The notes: a model not told the origin generated them from the sequence alone. Positions 36,795-46,177 are shown, counted from the stretch's first letter. The stretch: DNA of 64,000 nt from JAYPAN01 sp038123715 (GCA_038123715.1 JAYPAN010000002.1:71935-135934); one strand, 5' to 3'. Numbers and translations: made by a program.

Positions 36795-38697
36795 AACGCC
36801 GCCCGAACAGGCGTTCAATATCGGTCAGCTTCAATTCCACATAGGTTGGGCGGCCATGATTGCATTGGCCGGAATGCGGCGTCGCCTCCATATCGCGCAA
36901 GAGCGCATTCATTTCCTCAACACTCAAACGGCGACCGGCGCGCACGGAAGTATGGCAGGCCAAAGTGCCGCAAATCTCTTCCAGCCTTTCTTTCAGCGCC
37001 AGCCCTTCGCCAAGCTCCGCCATTTCTTCGGCCATATCGCGCACCAATTGGCTATAATCAGCGCCATACAGCATGGCTGGCACTTCGCGCAGCAACAGGC
37101 TGGCCTGTCCCGCCGCACCGGGGCCGAAACGCTCCAGCACAAAGCCCATTTCCGCTAATTCCTCGGCGCGGGTCAGCAGACGGTCCGCCGCTTCCTGCGC
37201 CAATTCTACCACTTCGGGAACCAGCAAAATCTGCCGCGCTATGCCGCGTGCGGCGATTTGCGTTTTCATGCGCTCATAAACCAGCCTTTCATGCGCCGCG
37301 TGCTGGTCAACAATGACGAACCCGTCGGCTGTTTGCGCCAGAATATAGGTTTCATGCAATTGCGCCCGCGCCAGCCCCAGCGGCGGCAAATCAGCAGGCA
37401 TATCGGGCGATAAGGCGGTCGCACCGCCGGTCATACCGGCACTCATCCAATCGGCGGCAGCGGCGGCGGCGGCCATCATACTGGCTGCCGGCTCTGCCAT
37501 GCCCTCTTGCGACATGCCTTCTTGCGACATGGGATACGCCGATTGCGCGTGGGGCGCCTGAAAAGCTTGTGCCGCCTGATAGAGATGCCCCTGCCCGCTG
37601 CCGGTATAATGCGGCGCATTGCCGGGGCGAAAAGCGGCCAGCGTGCTTTCGGCCACTGTCGTTGCCGCCCTGTGTCCGGCCGCGCCAAGCGCGGCGCGCA
37701 AAGCCCCGACAATCATGCCGCGTATTTGACCGGCATCGCGAAACCGCACTTCGGTTTTTGCCGGATGCACATTCACATCAAGCTGGGCGGGCGGCATATC
37801 AACAAACAGCGCCAATGCCGGATGCCGATTACCGGCGAGAAAATCCTGATAAGCACCGCGCACCGCGCCATTGAGCAGACGGTCTTTAACCGGACGGCCA
37901 TTGACCACCAGATATTGTTTTTGCGCTGTTGCGTGATTGAAAGTCGGCAATCCGGCAAAACCGTAAAGCCGCACCCCGTCGCGCTCAGCCGCCACGGCGA
38001 CCGCATTATCGCCAAAATCGCGCCCCATAATGGCCGACAGCCGCGCCAATTGGGCGTCTGTTCCGGCATTGGGCAATGCCTGTTCGGCGGCATAGGCAAA
38101 GCTGCGCCGCCCATCGGAGGTCAGGGAAAAGCCGATTTCGGGATGCGCCATTGCCAATCGTTTCAGCACATCGCTCACCGCGGCGGTTTCGGCGCGGTCG
38201 GATTTCAGAAATTTCAGCCGCGCCGGTGTCGCATAAAATAAATCGCGGACGCTGACCCGCGTGCCGGGCGACCCTGCTGCCGGGGCGGGGGGCGTCACGC
38301 GCCCGCCTTCAACCTTGATTTCCATAGCCGAGCGCGCTTCAACCGGCCGCGAGACAATCGACAGGCGCGCCACTGCCCCGATTGACGGCAAAGCCTCGCC
38401 GCGAAAGCCCAGCGTGGTGATTTGGAACATGCGCTGGCCGCCATCGCCTTCCGGCAATTTCGACGTGGCATGGCGTTCAACCGCCAATTGCAAATCAGCC
38501 TCATCCATGCCGCAGCCATTATCTTCAACCAGAATCAGGCTTTTGCCGCCATTGCCAAGGCTGACATCAATCCGCCGCGCCCCGGCATCAATGGCATTTT
38601 CCACCAATTCCTTGACCGCACTGGCCGGACGCTCGACCACCTCACCGGCGGCGATACGGTTGATTGTGGCTTCTGTAAGGCGGCGTATCCGGCTCAT
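36793..38697 (-). CDS. mutL: DNA mismatch repair protein MutL with endonuclease motif
   Basis: This is a 634-residue GHKL ATPase. The N-terminal ATPase has AAGEVVERPASAVKELVENA, VEDNGCGM and TLGFRGEALPSIGAV. A low-complexity linker follows (MSQEGMSQEGM, then an alanine/methionine run). The C-terminal dimer domain carries DQHAAHERLVYE, the DQHA(X)2E(X)4E metal motif, and GQCNHGRPTYVEL, so it should be an endonuclease-type MutL, as in bacteria without MutH. It lies 11 bp downstream of pgi on the same strand. Confidence 0.95.
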   Translation of the reverse strand: MSRIRRLTEATINRIAAGEVVERPASAVKELVENAIDAGARRIDVSLGNGGKSLILVEDNGCGMDEADLQLAVERHATSKLPEGDGGQRMFQITTLGFRGEALPSIGAVARLSIVSRPVEARSAMEIKVEGGRVTPPAPAAGSPGTRVSVRDLFYATPARLKFLKSDRAETAAVSDVLKRLAMAHPEIGFSLTSDGRRSFAYAAEQALPNAGTDAQLARLSAIMGRDFGDNAVAVAAERDGVRLYGFAGLPTFNHATAQKQYLVVNGRPVKDRLLNGAVRGAYQDFLAGNRHPALALFVDMPPAQLDVNVHPAKTEVRFRDAGQIRGMIVGALRAALGAAGHRAATTVAESTLAAFRPGNAPHYTGSGQGHLYQAAQAFQAPHAQSAYPMSQEGMSQEGMAEPAASMMAAAAAAADWMSAGMTGGATALSPDMPADLPPLGLARAQLHETYILAQTADGFVIVDQHAAHERLVYERMKTQIAARGIARQILLVPEVVELAQEAADRLLTRAEELAEMGFVLERFGPGAAGQASLLLREVPAMLYGADYSQLVRDMAEEMAELGEGLALKERLEEICGTLACHTSVRAGRRLSVEEMNALLRDMEATPHSGQCNHGRPTYVELKLTDIERLFGRR

Positions 38698-38708
38698 GGT
38701 TTTCCGCG

Positions 38709-39968
38709 TCAGGCCGTCTCCGGCATGTCCTGCATATATTGTTTGGCGCGTATTTTGGCATCTTCCACCGCTGGCTGGTCAAAAGCGTCAATGTCCAGTA
38801 AATGCGCGGTGAAAATCGTCTCCAACATAAAATGCATCAATAAAGCGCCAATGGTTTCATCATTTATGGCGTTAAGTTCAATATGGCGTATGGGGCGTCC
38901 ACGCGCAACCAGCGCATCGCGCGTGCCAAGCACTTCTGCTTCCACCAGATTGCCCATGGGCTGACCGGCCAGCATAGCCAGCCCGGCATCAGCGCCAAAA
39001 CCTGCGGGCGGCACACAACCGCGCCCGCGCGTATCATGCGAAACCAAAGTGTATAATTTGTCATCCGGCCCGTCGAGATAGAGCTGCAATTGGCTGTGCT
39101 GGTCAACCGGCCCCAGCGCATTAACCGGCAGCGAGCCTTTGCCCTGTTTGCCGAGGCTTTCCGCCCAGAGCTGGCGATACCAGAAAGTCAGCCTTTCCAG
39201 CCTGTCAGCATAGGGCAACATGACCGAAATCATCCGCCCGGCCTGCATATGCGCCATATTCAGCGCCGCCCCCTGCACGGCAGGGCAGGCGCGCATGTCG
39301 CCGGTCATCAGCCCATCTATCACGCCTTGCGCGCCATCGCGTATGGCTTGCGGGTCACCACCCGCCCAAATCGCCGGTAACAGGCCGACATTGGTCAGCA
39401 CGGCAAACCGCCCGCCAATGGCATCTTCATGCGGCAAAATCGGTAGCCCATAATGGTCAGCCAGACGCCGCAAGGCATTGTCAGCCGCACCGGCAATCGC
39501 GCCAATATGCTTGGCCGGGTCAAGCCCTTGCGCGGCCAGTGCCGACAGCGCCCCGCCCAATTGCATCATGGTTTCCGCCGTGCCGCCGGATTTGGAGACG
39601 ACCAGAAAGCGTGTTGTTTGAAGCGGCGTATCGAGCAGCCGGTCATAGCTGTCGGCGTCCAGATTGTCGCAAAATACCAGCTCCGGCGTGGCATGAAAGC
39701 CCGGCGTCAGCGCGCCATGCACTTGCGCCAGCACTTGCGCGCCAAGGCTGGAGCCGCCGGTCGCCAATATCAATATCCGCGTCGCGCCCTCACCCATACG
39801 CGCCGCCAAAGCCCGCATATCATCCATGTCGGCGCGCATGGCAGGCATAGCCAAATGCGGCAAGGGCGCTTGCCTTTGCTGGGTCACAAAAGCGTCAAGC
39901 ACCCCCAAAGCAGCGTCATAATGCGGGGTGATATCGGCTGTGAGAGCCGTGTCGATAATATGGTGCAT
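38709..39968 (-). CDS. pgi: Glucose-6-phosphate isomerase
   Basis: This 419-residue enzyme interconverts glucose 6-phosphate and fructose 6-phosphate. It is short compared with the 540-550 residue E. coli type. Signatures are LATGGSSLGAQVL, VVSKSGGTAETMMQL, EDAIGGRFAVLTNVGLLPA and GPVDQHSQLQLYLDGPDD. The start at 39968 (MHHIIDTAL) has GAGAGG before it; an upstream frame extension is not family-like. It precedes mutL. Confidence 0.9.
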   Translation of the reverse strand: MHHIIDTALTADITPHYDAALGVLDAFVTQQRQAPLPHLAMPAMRADMDDMRALAARMGEGATRILILATGGSSLGAQVLAQVHGALTPGFHATPELVFCDNLDADSYDRLLDTPLQTTRFLVVSKSGGTAETMMQLGGALSALAAQGLDPAKHIGAIAGAADNALRRLADHYGLPILPHEDAIGGRFAVLTNVGLLPAIWAGGDPQAIRDGAQGVIDGLMTGDMRACPAVQGAALNMAHMQAGRMISVMLPYADRLERLTFWYRQLWAESLGKQGKGSLPVNALGPVDQHSQLQLYLDGPDDKLYTLVSHDTRGRGCVPPAGFGADAGLAMLAGQPMGNLVEAEVLGTRDALVARGRPIRHIELNAINDETIGALLMHFMLETIFTAHLLDIDAFDQPAVEDAKIRAKQYMQDMPETA

Positions 39969-40130
39969 GAAAACCTCTCGAAAAACCGGCGAATCGCGGC
40001 GCGTTAGCGTCAGCTTACAAAACCCCGGCGTGGCCTGCCAAGCGCGCAAAGCCTGAAAAGCCAAGAAGCCAGTGGGCAATTCCCGTCTTGTTGGGCTTGA
40101 ACTTGGCGGCGCGATGCGTAGAGTGTCGCC

Positions 40131-41093
40131 ATGAGATTTGTTAAGCATTTGCTGGCGCCGACCGCCAAAGCGACGGACAGTATTGCCTCCGACAAAAGCG
40201 GCACTGAAGACGCGATTGCCGCCCGCCTGTTATTGCTTGGCGCGCTGGCCGGATTGCTGATTGCCGCTTTGTCGGCGCTGCCCGCGCAACGCCGCGATAT
40301 TGACAAAAGCGGGGCGATTGCCAAAATCAATGACCGCCATATTGACCGCGCCAGCTTCGCCACTGCCTATCAAGCGCTGCTGGCGGATAAATCCAAAGCC
40401 CCGTCCGAGGCTGATCGCAGGCTGGTGCTTGACCGGCTGATTGAGGAAGAATTGCTGGTGCAGCGCGGCATGGAAATCGGCCTGCTGGATGGCGACGCCG
40501 CCGTTCGCAAGGCGATTGCCAATGCGGTGATAGAATTTGTCATGACGCAAGGCGGTCAGGCGCAATTTTCCGAGGATATGCTGCGTAGCTATTACGCCGC
40601 CAATAAGCATTTATTCACGCCGGCCGACCGCTTGCAGGTGGAACGGATTTTTGTCCGTCGGGTGGATGCCAATGGCACGCCCATTGGCAATGATGAAAGC
40701 CTGACGCGCCGCCTTGATGCGGTGCGCGCCGCCTTGCTGCAAGGCGAGGCTTTTGGCAATGTCAGAAACCGGCTCGGCGATGCATTGCTGCCGGATTTGC
40801 CGCGTACCATGCTGCCAAGGCTGAAAATGTATGATTATCTGGGGCCTGATTTGACCGAAAAAGCTGGTCGCCTGCCCGAAGGCGGCATTTCCGATGCAAT
40901 TGCCGCCGGCGAGGGCTGGCATTTTCTTCATATTGTGCGTAAACAGGCCAGCGCGCCGCCGGCATTTGAGGATATTCGCCCGCAAATTGTCGATGCGCTG
41001 CGCCGGTCGAGCGACGATGCCGCCTTACGCAATTATCTGGTCTGGCTGAAATCGCGGGCCGATATTGTGCTGGCCGATGATGCGCCGCAATGA
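40131..41093 (+). CDS. Membrane-anchored parvulin-type peptidyl-prolyl isomerase
   Basis: This is a 320-residue protein with one membrane anchor (LLLLGALAGLLIAALSALP, about 33-51) and a periplasmic part. The N-terminal SurA-like segment (KINDRHIDRASFATAYQALL, RLVLDRLIEEELLVQRGMEIG) is followed by a PPIC-like domain ending in EGWHFLHIVRKQASAPPAFEDI. It probably helps fold an exported protein. Its stop overlaps the next start (ATGA), so the HupE/UreJ-type protein is its likely client or partner. Confidence 0.82.
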   Translation: MRFVKHLLAPTAKATDSIASDKSGTEDAIAARLLLLGALAGLLIAALSALPAQRRDIDKSGAIAKINDRHIDRASFATAYQALLADKSKAPSEADRRLVLDRLIEEELLVQRGMEIGLLDGDAAVRKAIANAVIEFVMTQGGQAQFSEDMLRSYYAANKHLFTPADRLQVERIFVRRVDANGTPIGNDESLTRRLDAVRAALLQGEAFGNVRNRLGDALLPDLPRTMLPRLKMYDYLGPDLTEKAGRLPEGGISDAIAAGEGWHFLHIVRKQASAPPAFEDIRPQIVDALRRSSDDAALRNYLVWLKSRADIVLADDAPQ

Positions 41094-42340
41094 TGGCGCG
41101 CCCTGCTCTCTCTTTCTGGCAGTATTGCGCCGCTTTGCCGGTCATTATGGCGATTCTTATTGTCGGCACGGGCAATGCGGCGGCGCATAATAAAAGCCTC
41201 AGCTTTTCCCAATGGCATTGGTCGGGGCAGGCGGTGAAATTGGTTTTCACCGTGCCGCAACGCGATGTCACCTTGCTGCCTATGGTCGGGCGCGGCGCTT
41301 CCTTAAGCGATGCGCTGGCCGTGCATTTGAACCGCGCCATTGAGCTGAGCCAGCTCGATTCAAAATGCAGGCTCACCGCGCAATATCGCCGTGTCGCCGC
41401 GCGTGAGGGCTATTTGCGCCTTGAAGCGCAATTCACCTGCTATTCCGCCGAGGCGCCGATTAAAGTGACGCAAAATGCGTTTTTCAATCTGGCTACCAGC
41501 CATGTGCATTTTGCCCGTTTCCGCCTTGATGACGAAAAAACCGGTGGCGCGGAAGTGCTGTTCACCACCGGCCAGCGTGTCTATGAATTGACGCGCAGCG
41601 CGGAGGGCGCACGCGCACGCGGTTATACCGGCAATGTGCTGGCCAGCTATGTCTGGCTTGGCATGGGGCATATTCTGGTCGGCATTGACCATTTGGCGTT
41701 TCTGCTATGCCTTTTGATACTTGCCCGTTCGACGCGGCAGGCGGTGTTTCTGGTGACCGGTTTCACGGCAGGCCACAGTCTGACGCTGATGCTGGCCGCT
41801 TTGGGGCTGGCAAATCCGGATGCGGTTTTCGTCGAATCCATGATTGGCCTGTCCATTGCGATTATGGCCGCCGAGCCGGTTTTGGCGCGCCGTGGTCTTT
41901 TGCCCGCATTGGGTTTGCTGGCCGTGCCATTGCTGTTTTTCATGGCCTTGCCGACCATTATCGGCGCGGGTCGCATTCCGCCCGGCGGTTGGGCCGGTTT
42001 GATGCTGTTTATCATGTGCTATGGCCTGATTGTGAAAACCCCGCAGGACAGCCTGCGGCTTGCGCCAGTTCTGACATTTGCTTTTGGCCTGTTTCACGGC
42101 TTTGGCTTTGCCGGTCAATTAAGCGATATCGGCCTGCCGGTCGGGCAGAAGCTGGTCGCCTTGTTCGGCTTTAATTTGGGCGTTGAGCTGGGTCAATTAT
42201 TGGTGCTGGTGCCGGCCTTGCTGTTTGGCCGTTATGTGATTGCCGAATTGCCCAGGCTGAAAATTGCCTGGTCAGATATTGGCGCGGCGCTGCTGACCGG
42301 CTTTGGCATGTTTTTATTCGCCCAGCGCGCCTTTTTCTAG
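41090..42340 (+). CDS. HupE/UreJ-type membrane protein with large periplasmic domain
   Basis: This is a 416-residue protein with a signal sequence (VIMAILIVGTGNAAAHNKS), a periplasmic domain of about 160 residues, and then six or seven membrane helices. The membrane part has the HupE/UreJ motifs GHILVGIDHLAFLL, FTAGHSLTL, FGLFHGFGFAG and FNLGVELGQL. Related proteins carry nickel or cobalt, but no hydrogenase or urease gene is in the window, so the substrate is open. It is translationally coupled to the parvulin gene before it. Confidence 0.82.
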   Translation: MMARPALSFWQYCAALPVIMAILIVGTGNAAAHNKSLSFSQWHWSGQAVKLVFTVPQRDVTLLPMVGRGASLSDALAVHLNRAIELSQLDSKCRLTAQYRRVAAREGYLRLEAQFTCYSAEAPIKVTQNAFFNLATSHVHFARFRLDDEKTGGAEVLFTTGQRVYELTRSAEGARARGYTGNVLASYVWLGMGHILVGIDHLAFLLCLLILARSTRQAVFLVTGFTAGHSLTLMLAALGLANPDAVFVESMIGLSIAIMAAEPVLARRGLLPALGLLAVPLLFFMALPTIIGAGRIPPGGWAGLMLFIMCYGLIVKTPQDSLRLAPVLTFAFGLFHGFGFAGQLSDIGLPVGQKLVALFGFNLGVELGQLLVLVPALLFGRYVIAELPRLKIAWSDIGAALLTGFGMFLFAQRAFF

Positions 42341-42347
42341 ATGCAGC

Positions 42348-42833
42348 TTACAAGCTCAACGGGTGGTCGGCGATAAGAATACCGTCTTCATCGGCGTAAA
42401 GGCAGTCGCCGGGATAAATCTTGACCCCGCCAATCTGCACCGGCACATCATAAGTGCCAAGGTCGCGCTTATGGCTTTTTTTCGGGTGCGCTGCCAGCGC
42501 CTTAATCCCGACATTGGCAGCCTGCAATTCGGCGCGGTCGCGCACGCAGCCATTTATCACAATACCAGCCCAGCCATTCTCGGCGGCCAATGCCGCCAGA
42601 TTGCCGCCAAACAGGGCGCAATTCATTGACCCGCCGCCATCAACCACCAGCACGCGCCCTTCCCCGGCTGTCTCAACGGCGGCGCGAATTTTGGTGTTGT
42701 CCTCAAAAGTCACCAGCGTTGTAACCGGGCCGGAAAACCGCACCCGCCCACCAAAATCGGAGAATATGGGTGCAAGATGGCGCAAATTGCCATTGGCGGC
42801 ATCAGACAGGTCAGTGGTCGCATAATCGGTCAT
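42348..42833 (-). CDS. rraA: RraA family protein
   Basis: This is a 161-residue protein of the RraA / HMG aldolase fold. Family stretches are ATTDLSDAANGNLRHLAPIF, RVLVVDGGGSMNCALFGGNL, AAENGWAGIVINGCVRDRAEL and YPGDCLYADEDGILI. The length fits the group annotated as regulator of ribonuclease activity A, but many of these are metal-dependent aldolases (the G-X20-R-D arrangement is present), so the activity is uncertain. It lies behind aceA on the same strand, separated by a terminator. Confidence 0.82.
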   Translation of the reverse strand: MTDYATTDLSDAANGNLRHLAPIFSDFGGRVRFSGPVTTLVTFEDNTKIRAAVETAGEGRVLVVDGGGSMNCALFGGNLAALAAENGWAGIVINGCVRDRAELQAANVGIKALAAHPKKSHKRDLGTYDVPVQIGGVKIYPGDCLYADEDGILIADHPLSL

Positions 42834-42850
42834 GCAGGTCTCGCTTAATC

Positions 42851-42890
42851 AAAAAAATAGGCCCGCGAGAGAGGGGTTTCCCGCGGGCCT
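42851..42890 (-). terminator. Rho-independent terminator of aceA
   Basis: On the minus strand a 9-bp stem AGGCCCGCG/CGCGGGCCT (42882-42890 with 42859-42867) is followed by A and seven Ts (42851-42857). It begins 18 bp after the aceA stop. Confidence 0.9.
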
Positions 42891-42908
42891 TGTCAATACG
42901 ACAGCCAA

Positions 42909-44513
42909 TCAGAATTGGTTCATCGTATTATCTTCACCGGATGCCAAAAGGGCATTATCGCCGGAGAAATACTCTTTATGGTCGTCACCAATGTTGGAAC
43001 CGGCCAAATCTTGGTGCTTGACCGAAGCCTGACCGCGCCGGATTTCCTGACGCTGAATGTCGCGCACATAGGCCAGCATGCCCAACTCACCGAAATAGCC
43101 TTCCGACAGCATATCCGTGCCAAGCGCGGTTTCGTGATAGGTCGGCAGGGTAATCAGATGGTGGAAAATGCCCGCCTCACGCGCGGCATCGCGCTGGAAG
43201 CTCTGCACCAACCGGTCGGCCTCAACCGCCAGATCGCTCTCGTCAAACTCCGGCGCCATCAGACCTTGCGGCTCGGAAGCCGGATCCGGATAGGCCGACA
43301 CATCTTTGCCAGCAGCCTGCCAATCAGCATAGACTTGATTGCGGAAATTCAGCGTCCAGTTAAAGCTCGGTGAATTATTATAGACCAGCTTGGCATTGGG
43401 AATGGTCTCCCGAATACGATTCACCATGCCGGCAATTTGCGCGACATTCGGGCGCTCAGTCTCAATCCACAGCATATCCGCACCGCTTTGCAGCGAGGTC
43501 ACGCAATCAAGCACCACACGGTCTTCGCCGGTATCCTCGCGGAACGCATAAAGGCCATTGGGCAAGCGCACCGGCTTAACCAGCGTGCCATTTTGCATCA
43601 GCGTTGTCTCGCCATGCGCCAGCGCGCTGTCAGCACCGACCGGCTCGGTTTTCAGGAAGCTGTTATATTGGTCGGCCAAATCACCCGGCTGATGTGACAC
43701 TGGGATTTTTTGCGTGAGGCCAGCGCCCAATGAATCTGTGCGCGCCACGATAATGCCGTTTTCAATGCCAAGTTCCAAAAACGCATAGCGCACGGCATTG
43801 ATTTTTGAGACGAAATCTTCATGCGGCACAGTCACCTTGCCGTCTTGGTGACCGCATTGTTTGGCGTCAGATACCTGATTTTCAATCTGAATGGCACAGG
43901 CTCCGGCCTCAATCATTTTCTTTGCCAGCAAATAAGTCGCTTCTTCATTGCCGAAACCGGCATCAATATCAGCAATGATTGGCACGACATGGGTTTCGAA
44001 ATTGTCGATTTTGGCCAGCACCGCATCAACATCGCCGCCATTGGCGCGCGCTTCGTCCAATTCCACAAACAAATGCCGCAATTCGCGCGCATCAGCCTGT
44101 TTCAGGAAAGTATAAATCTCTTCAATCAGGCCGGGCACGGATGTTTTCTCATGCATGGACTGGTCGGGCAGCGGGCCGAAATCTGAGCGCAGCGCGGCAA
44201 CCATCCAGCCGCTCAGATAAACATAGGATTTATCAACCGTCTTTTGGTGGCGTTTCACTGCCATCAGCATTTGCTGGGCGGTAAAACCGTGCCAGCAGCC
44301 AAGCGATTGGGTGTATTTTGAGCTGTCGGCATCATAATCTGCCATATCCTTACGCATGATATCCGCCGTATAGCGGGCGATATCAAGGCCGGTTTTGAAC
44401 CGGTTCTGCAATTGCATACGGGTTACATATTCGGCGTTAATTGCCGACCAGCTATTGCTTTGGGCGGAAAGCATTTTCTGGTTTGCCGCGACCAGATCCA
44501 TATATTTCGTCAT
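42909..44513 (-). CDS. aceA: Isocitrate lyase
   Basis: This 534-residue enzyme splits isocitrate to glyoxylate and succinate, allowing growth on acetate or fatty acids. The catalytic loop is DAKQCGHQDGKV; the family form is often KKCGH, so the lysine before CGH is here a glutamine with Lys one position earlier. Other stretches are IADIDAGFGNEEATYLLAKKMIEAGACAIQIENQ (in pieces) and YNNSPSFNWTLNF. The length and C-terminal QASVKHQDLAGSNIGDDH belong to the long form of pseudomonads and Alphaproteobacteria. AAGGAG precedes the ATG. It is divergent from the RamB-like regulator. Confidence 0.95.
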   Translation of the reverse strand: MTKYMDLVAANQKMLSAQSNSWSAINAEYVTRMQLQNRFKTGLDIARYTADIMRKDMADYDADSSKYTQSLGCWHGFTAQQMLMAVKRHQKTVDKSYVYLSGWMVAALRSDFGPLPDQSMHEKTSVPGLIEEIYTFLKQADARELRHLFVELDEARANGGDVDAVLAKIDNFETHVVPIIADIDAGFGNEEATYLLAKKMIEAGACAIQIENQVSDAKQCGHQDGKVTVPHEDFVSKINAVRYAFLELGIENGIIVARTDSLGAGLTQKIPVSHQPGDLADQYNSFLKTEPVGADSALAHGETTLMQNGTLVKPVRLPNGLYAFREDTGEDRVVLDCVTSLQSGADMLWIETERPNVAQIAGMVNRIRETIPNAKLVYNNSPSFNWTLNFRNQVYADWQAAGKDVSAYPDPASEPQGLMAPEFDESDLAVEADRLVQSFQRDAAREAGIFHHLITLPTYHETALGTDMLSEGYFGELGMLAYVRDIQRQEIRRGQASVKHQDLAGSNIGDDHKEYFSGDNALLASGEDNTMNQF

Positions 44514-44619
44514 CTGTCACTCCTTTGCTTGGCAGTTGCTGACCTGTGATTTCAGACGCATACACAATCGACAATCGCAAGTCTATAAAAGATTAAGATA
44601 TTGAAATTATTAAAGTAAA

Positions 44620-44674
44620 AAAGTTTACAGATTCCAGAGAAAATTATGTTATATATGTAAACATTGTAAACTTT
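44620..44674. promoter_or_regulatory. Operator-like repeats between aceA and the RamB-like gene
   Basis: Three related sites lie in the 218-bp divergent spacer: AAAGTTTACA (44620-44629), TGTAAACA (44656-44663) and TGTAAACTTT (44665-44674). The first and third form a perfect 10-bp inverted repeat 35 bp apart, and the second repeats the TGTAAAC core. RamB proteins elsewhere bind related TTTGCAAA-type sequences. Binding here is inferred from position and repetition. Confidence 0.6.
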
Positions 44675-44731
44675 ACGATGCCGGCAAGGGTCGGGGGCAG
44701 GCCGCTAAAGGTTTGGAAAAGCGACGAAATT

Positions 44732-46177
44732 ATGAGTGAAGCGAGCAATCGTCTTGTTGAGCGCAAATTATTTGCTGGCGCGCGCGTGCGACGCCTGCGG
44801 CGCGAACAAAGGCTGACCCAAGCCGCTATGGCCGAAGCGCTAGGCATTTCAACCAGCTATCTCAATCTGATTGAACGCGACCAGCGCCCGATTTCGGCGC
44901 AGATATTACTGCAATTGGTGGAAGTGTTTGACATTGACCCGCGCGGTCTGGCCGGTGACGAGGAACAACGAGCATTGGCCGCCCTGCATGAAGTGTTTAT
45001 TGACCCGCTTTTTGCCGATTCGGCGGTTTCCAAGGCCGAATTGCAGGATATCGCCACAGCCAGCCCGGCGGCGGTGGATGCGATTGCCCGGCTCTATCAG
45101 GCCTATTTGCAGATTCGCGCCAGCAATGAATTGCTGGCCGAGCAATTGGTCGATACGGATACGCCGGAAAACCCTGGTTCCGGCATGGCGCTGGAAGAAG
45201 TGCGCGCCTTTATTTCGCAGCAGAATAATTATTTCGCCGCCTTGGATGAGGAGGCTGAAACCCTGCATGAGGCGGTGATGCAGGGCCATGATGAACCCTA
45301 TCTGGCCTTGCGCGCGCGGCTTGAACAAAATCATCATGTGAAAACCCGAATCGCGCCGGTTGAAGTGATGGAAAACACGCTGCGCCGCTATGACCGGCAC
45401 AGGCAGACCATTTTCCTGTCCGAATTGCTTGATCAGCCGGGGCGTTCTTTTCAACTGGCCTATCAGCTGGCCTATTTTGAGCAAAGGCCGGTGATTGAGG
45501 ATATCATTCATCAATCGAGCATGGAAAAGGATGACGCGCATATAATGGCGCGGATTGCGCTGGCCAATTATTTCGCCGCCGCCGTGCTGATGCCCTATAA
45601 CGCCATGCTGCGAACGGCGGAAAGCAATCAATATGACATTACCCTATTGGGGCGGCGCTTCGGCACCAGTTTCGAGCAGGTTTGCCATAGGCTGACAACA
45701 TTGCAACGCCCCGGCGCGCGCGGTATTCCGTTTTTCCTTATCCGCGTTGACAATGCCGGTAATATCTCCAAGCGGTTTTCGGCGGCTGGTTTTCATTTTG
45801 CCCGTTTTGGTGGCACTTGTCCGCGCTGGCATGTGCATGATGCGTTCAGGATTCCGGGCAAAATCTCCACCCAGCTTGTGCAAATGGAAGATCGCACACG
45901 CTATTTTTCAATCGCCCGCACCGTCAGCCGCGACAATTCAGGCTTTGGCGTGCCGGATAATCAATTTGCGCTGGCGCTGGGCTGCGACATTAAACATGCG
46001 CCGCGCCTGGTTTATGCCAAAGGCGTTGATTTGGACAGCGAGGCGGGCGACACGCCAATTGGTGTCAATTGCCGATTATGCGAACGACGCGATTGCAACC
46101 AGCGCGCAACGCCCTCGGTCAATCGCGCCCTGCGTATGGATGAACATGTGCGCGGTGTGTCGCCATTTGACTTTTAA
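44732..46177 (+). CDS. RamB/ScfR-type transcriptional regulator (XRE HTH, IrrE-like, DUF2083)
   Basis: This 481-residue protein has an N-terminal XRE helix-turn-helix (KLFAGARVRRLRREQRLTQA, MAEALGISTSYLNLIERDQRPI in part), a central IrrE/M78-like domain, and a C-terminal DUF2083 domain with the cysteine cluster CRLCERRDCNQRA. The M78 zinc site is lost: the HExxH place reads AYQLAYFEQ. In actinobacteria and Paracoccus, RamB proteins of this make-up control isocitrate lyase in response to acetyl-CoA status; here the gene is divergent from aceA. The start at 44732 is by similarity to the family. Confidence 0.88.
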   Translation: MSEASNRLVERKLFAGARVRRLRREQRLTQAAMAEALGISTSYLNLIERDQRPISAQILLQLVEVFDIDPRGLAGDEEQRALAALHEVFIDPLFADSAVSKAELQDIATASPAAVDAIARLYQAYLQIRASNELLAEQLVDTDTPENPGSGMALEEVRAFISQQNNYFAALDEEAETLHEAVMQGHDEPYLALRARLEQNHHVKTRIAPVEVMENTLRRYDRHRQTIFLSELLDQPGRSFQLAYQLAYFEQRPVIEDIIHQSSMEKDDAHIMARIALANYFAAAVLMPYNAMLRTAESNQYDITLLGRRFGTSFEQVCHRLTTLQRPGARGIPFFLIRVDNAGNISKRFSAAGFHFARFGGTCPRWHVHDAFRIPGKISTQLVQMEDRTRYFSIARTVSRDNSGFGVPDNQFALALGCDIKHAPRLVYAKGVDLDSEAGDTPIGVNCRLCERRDCNQRATPSVNRALRMDEHVRGVSPFDF

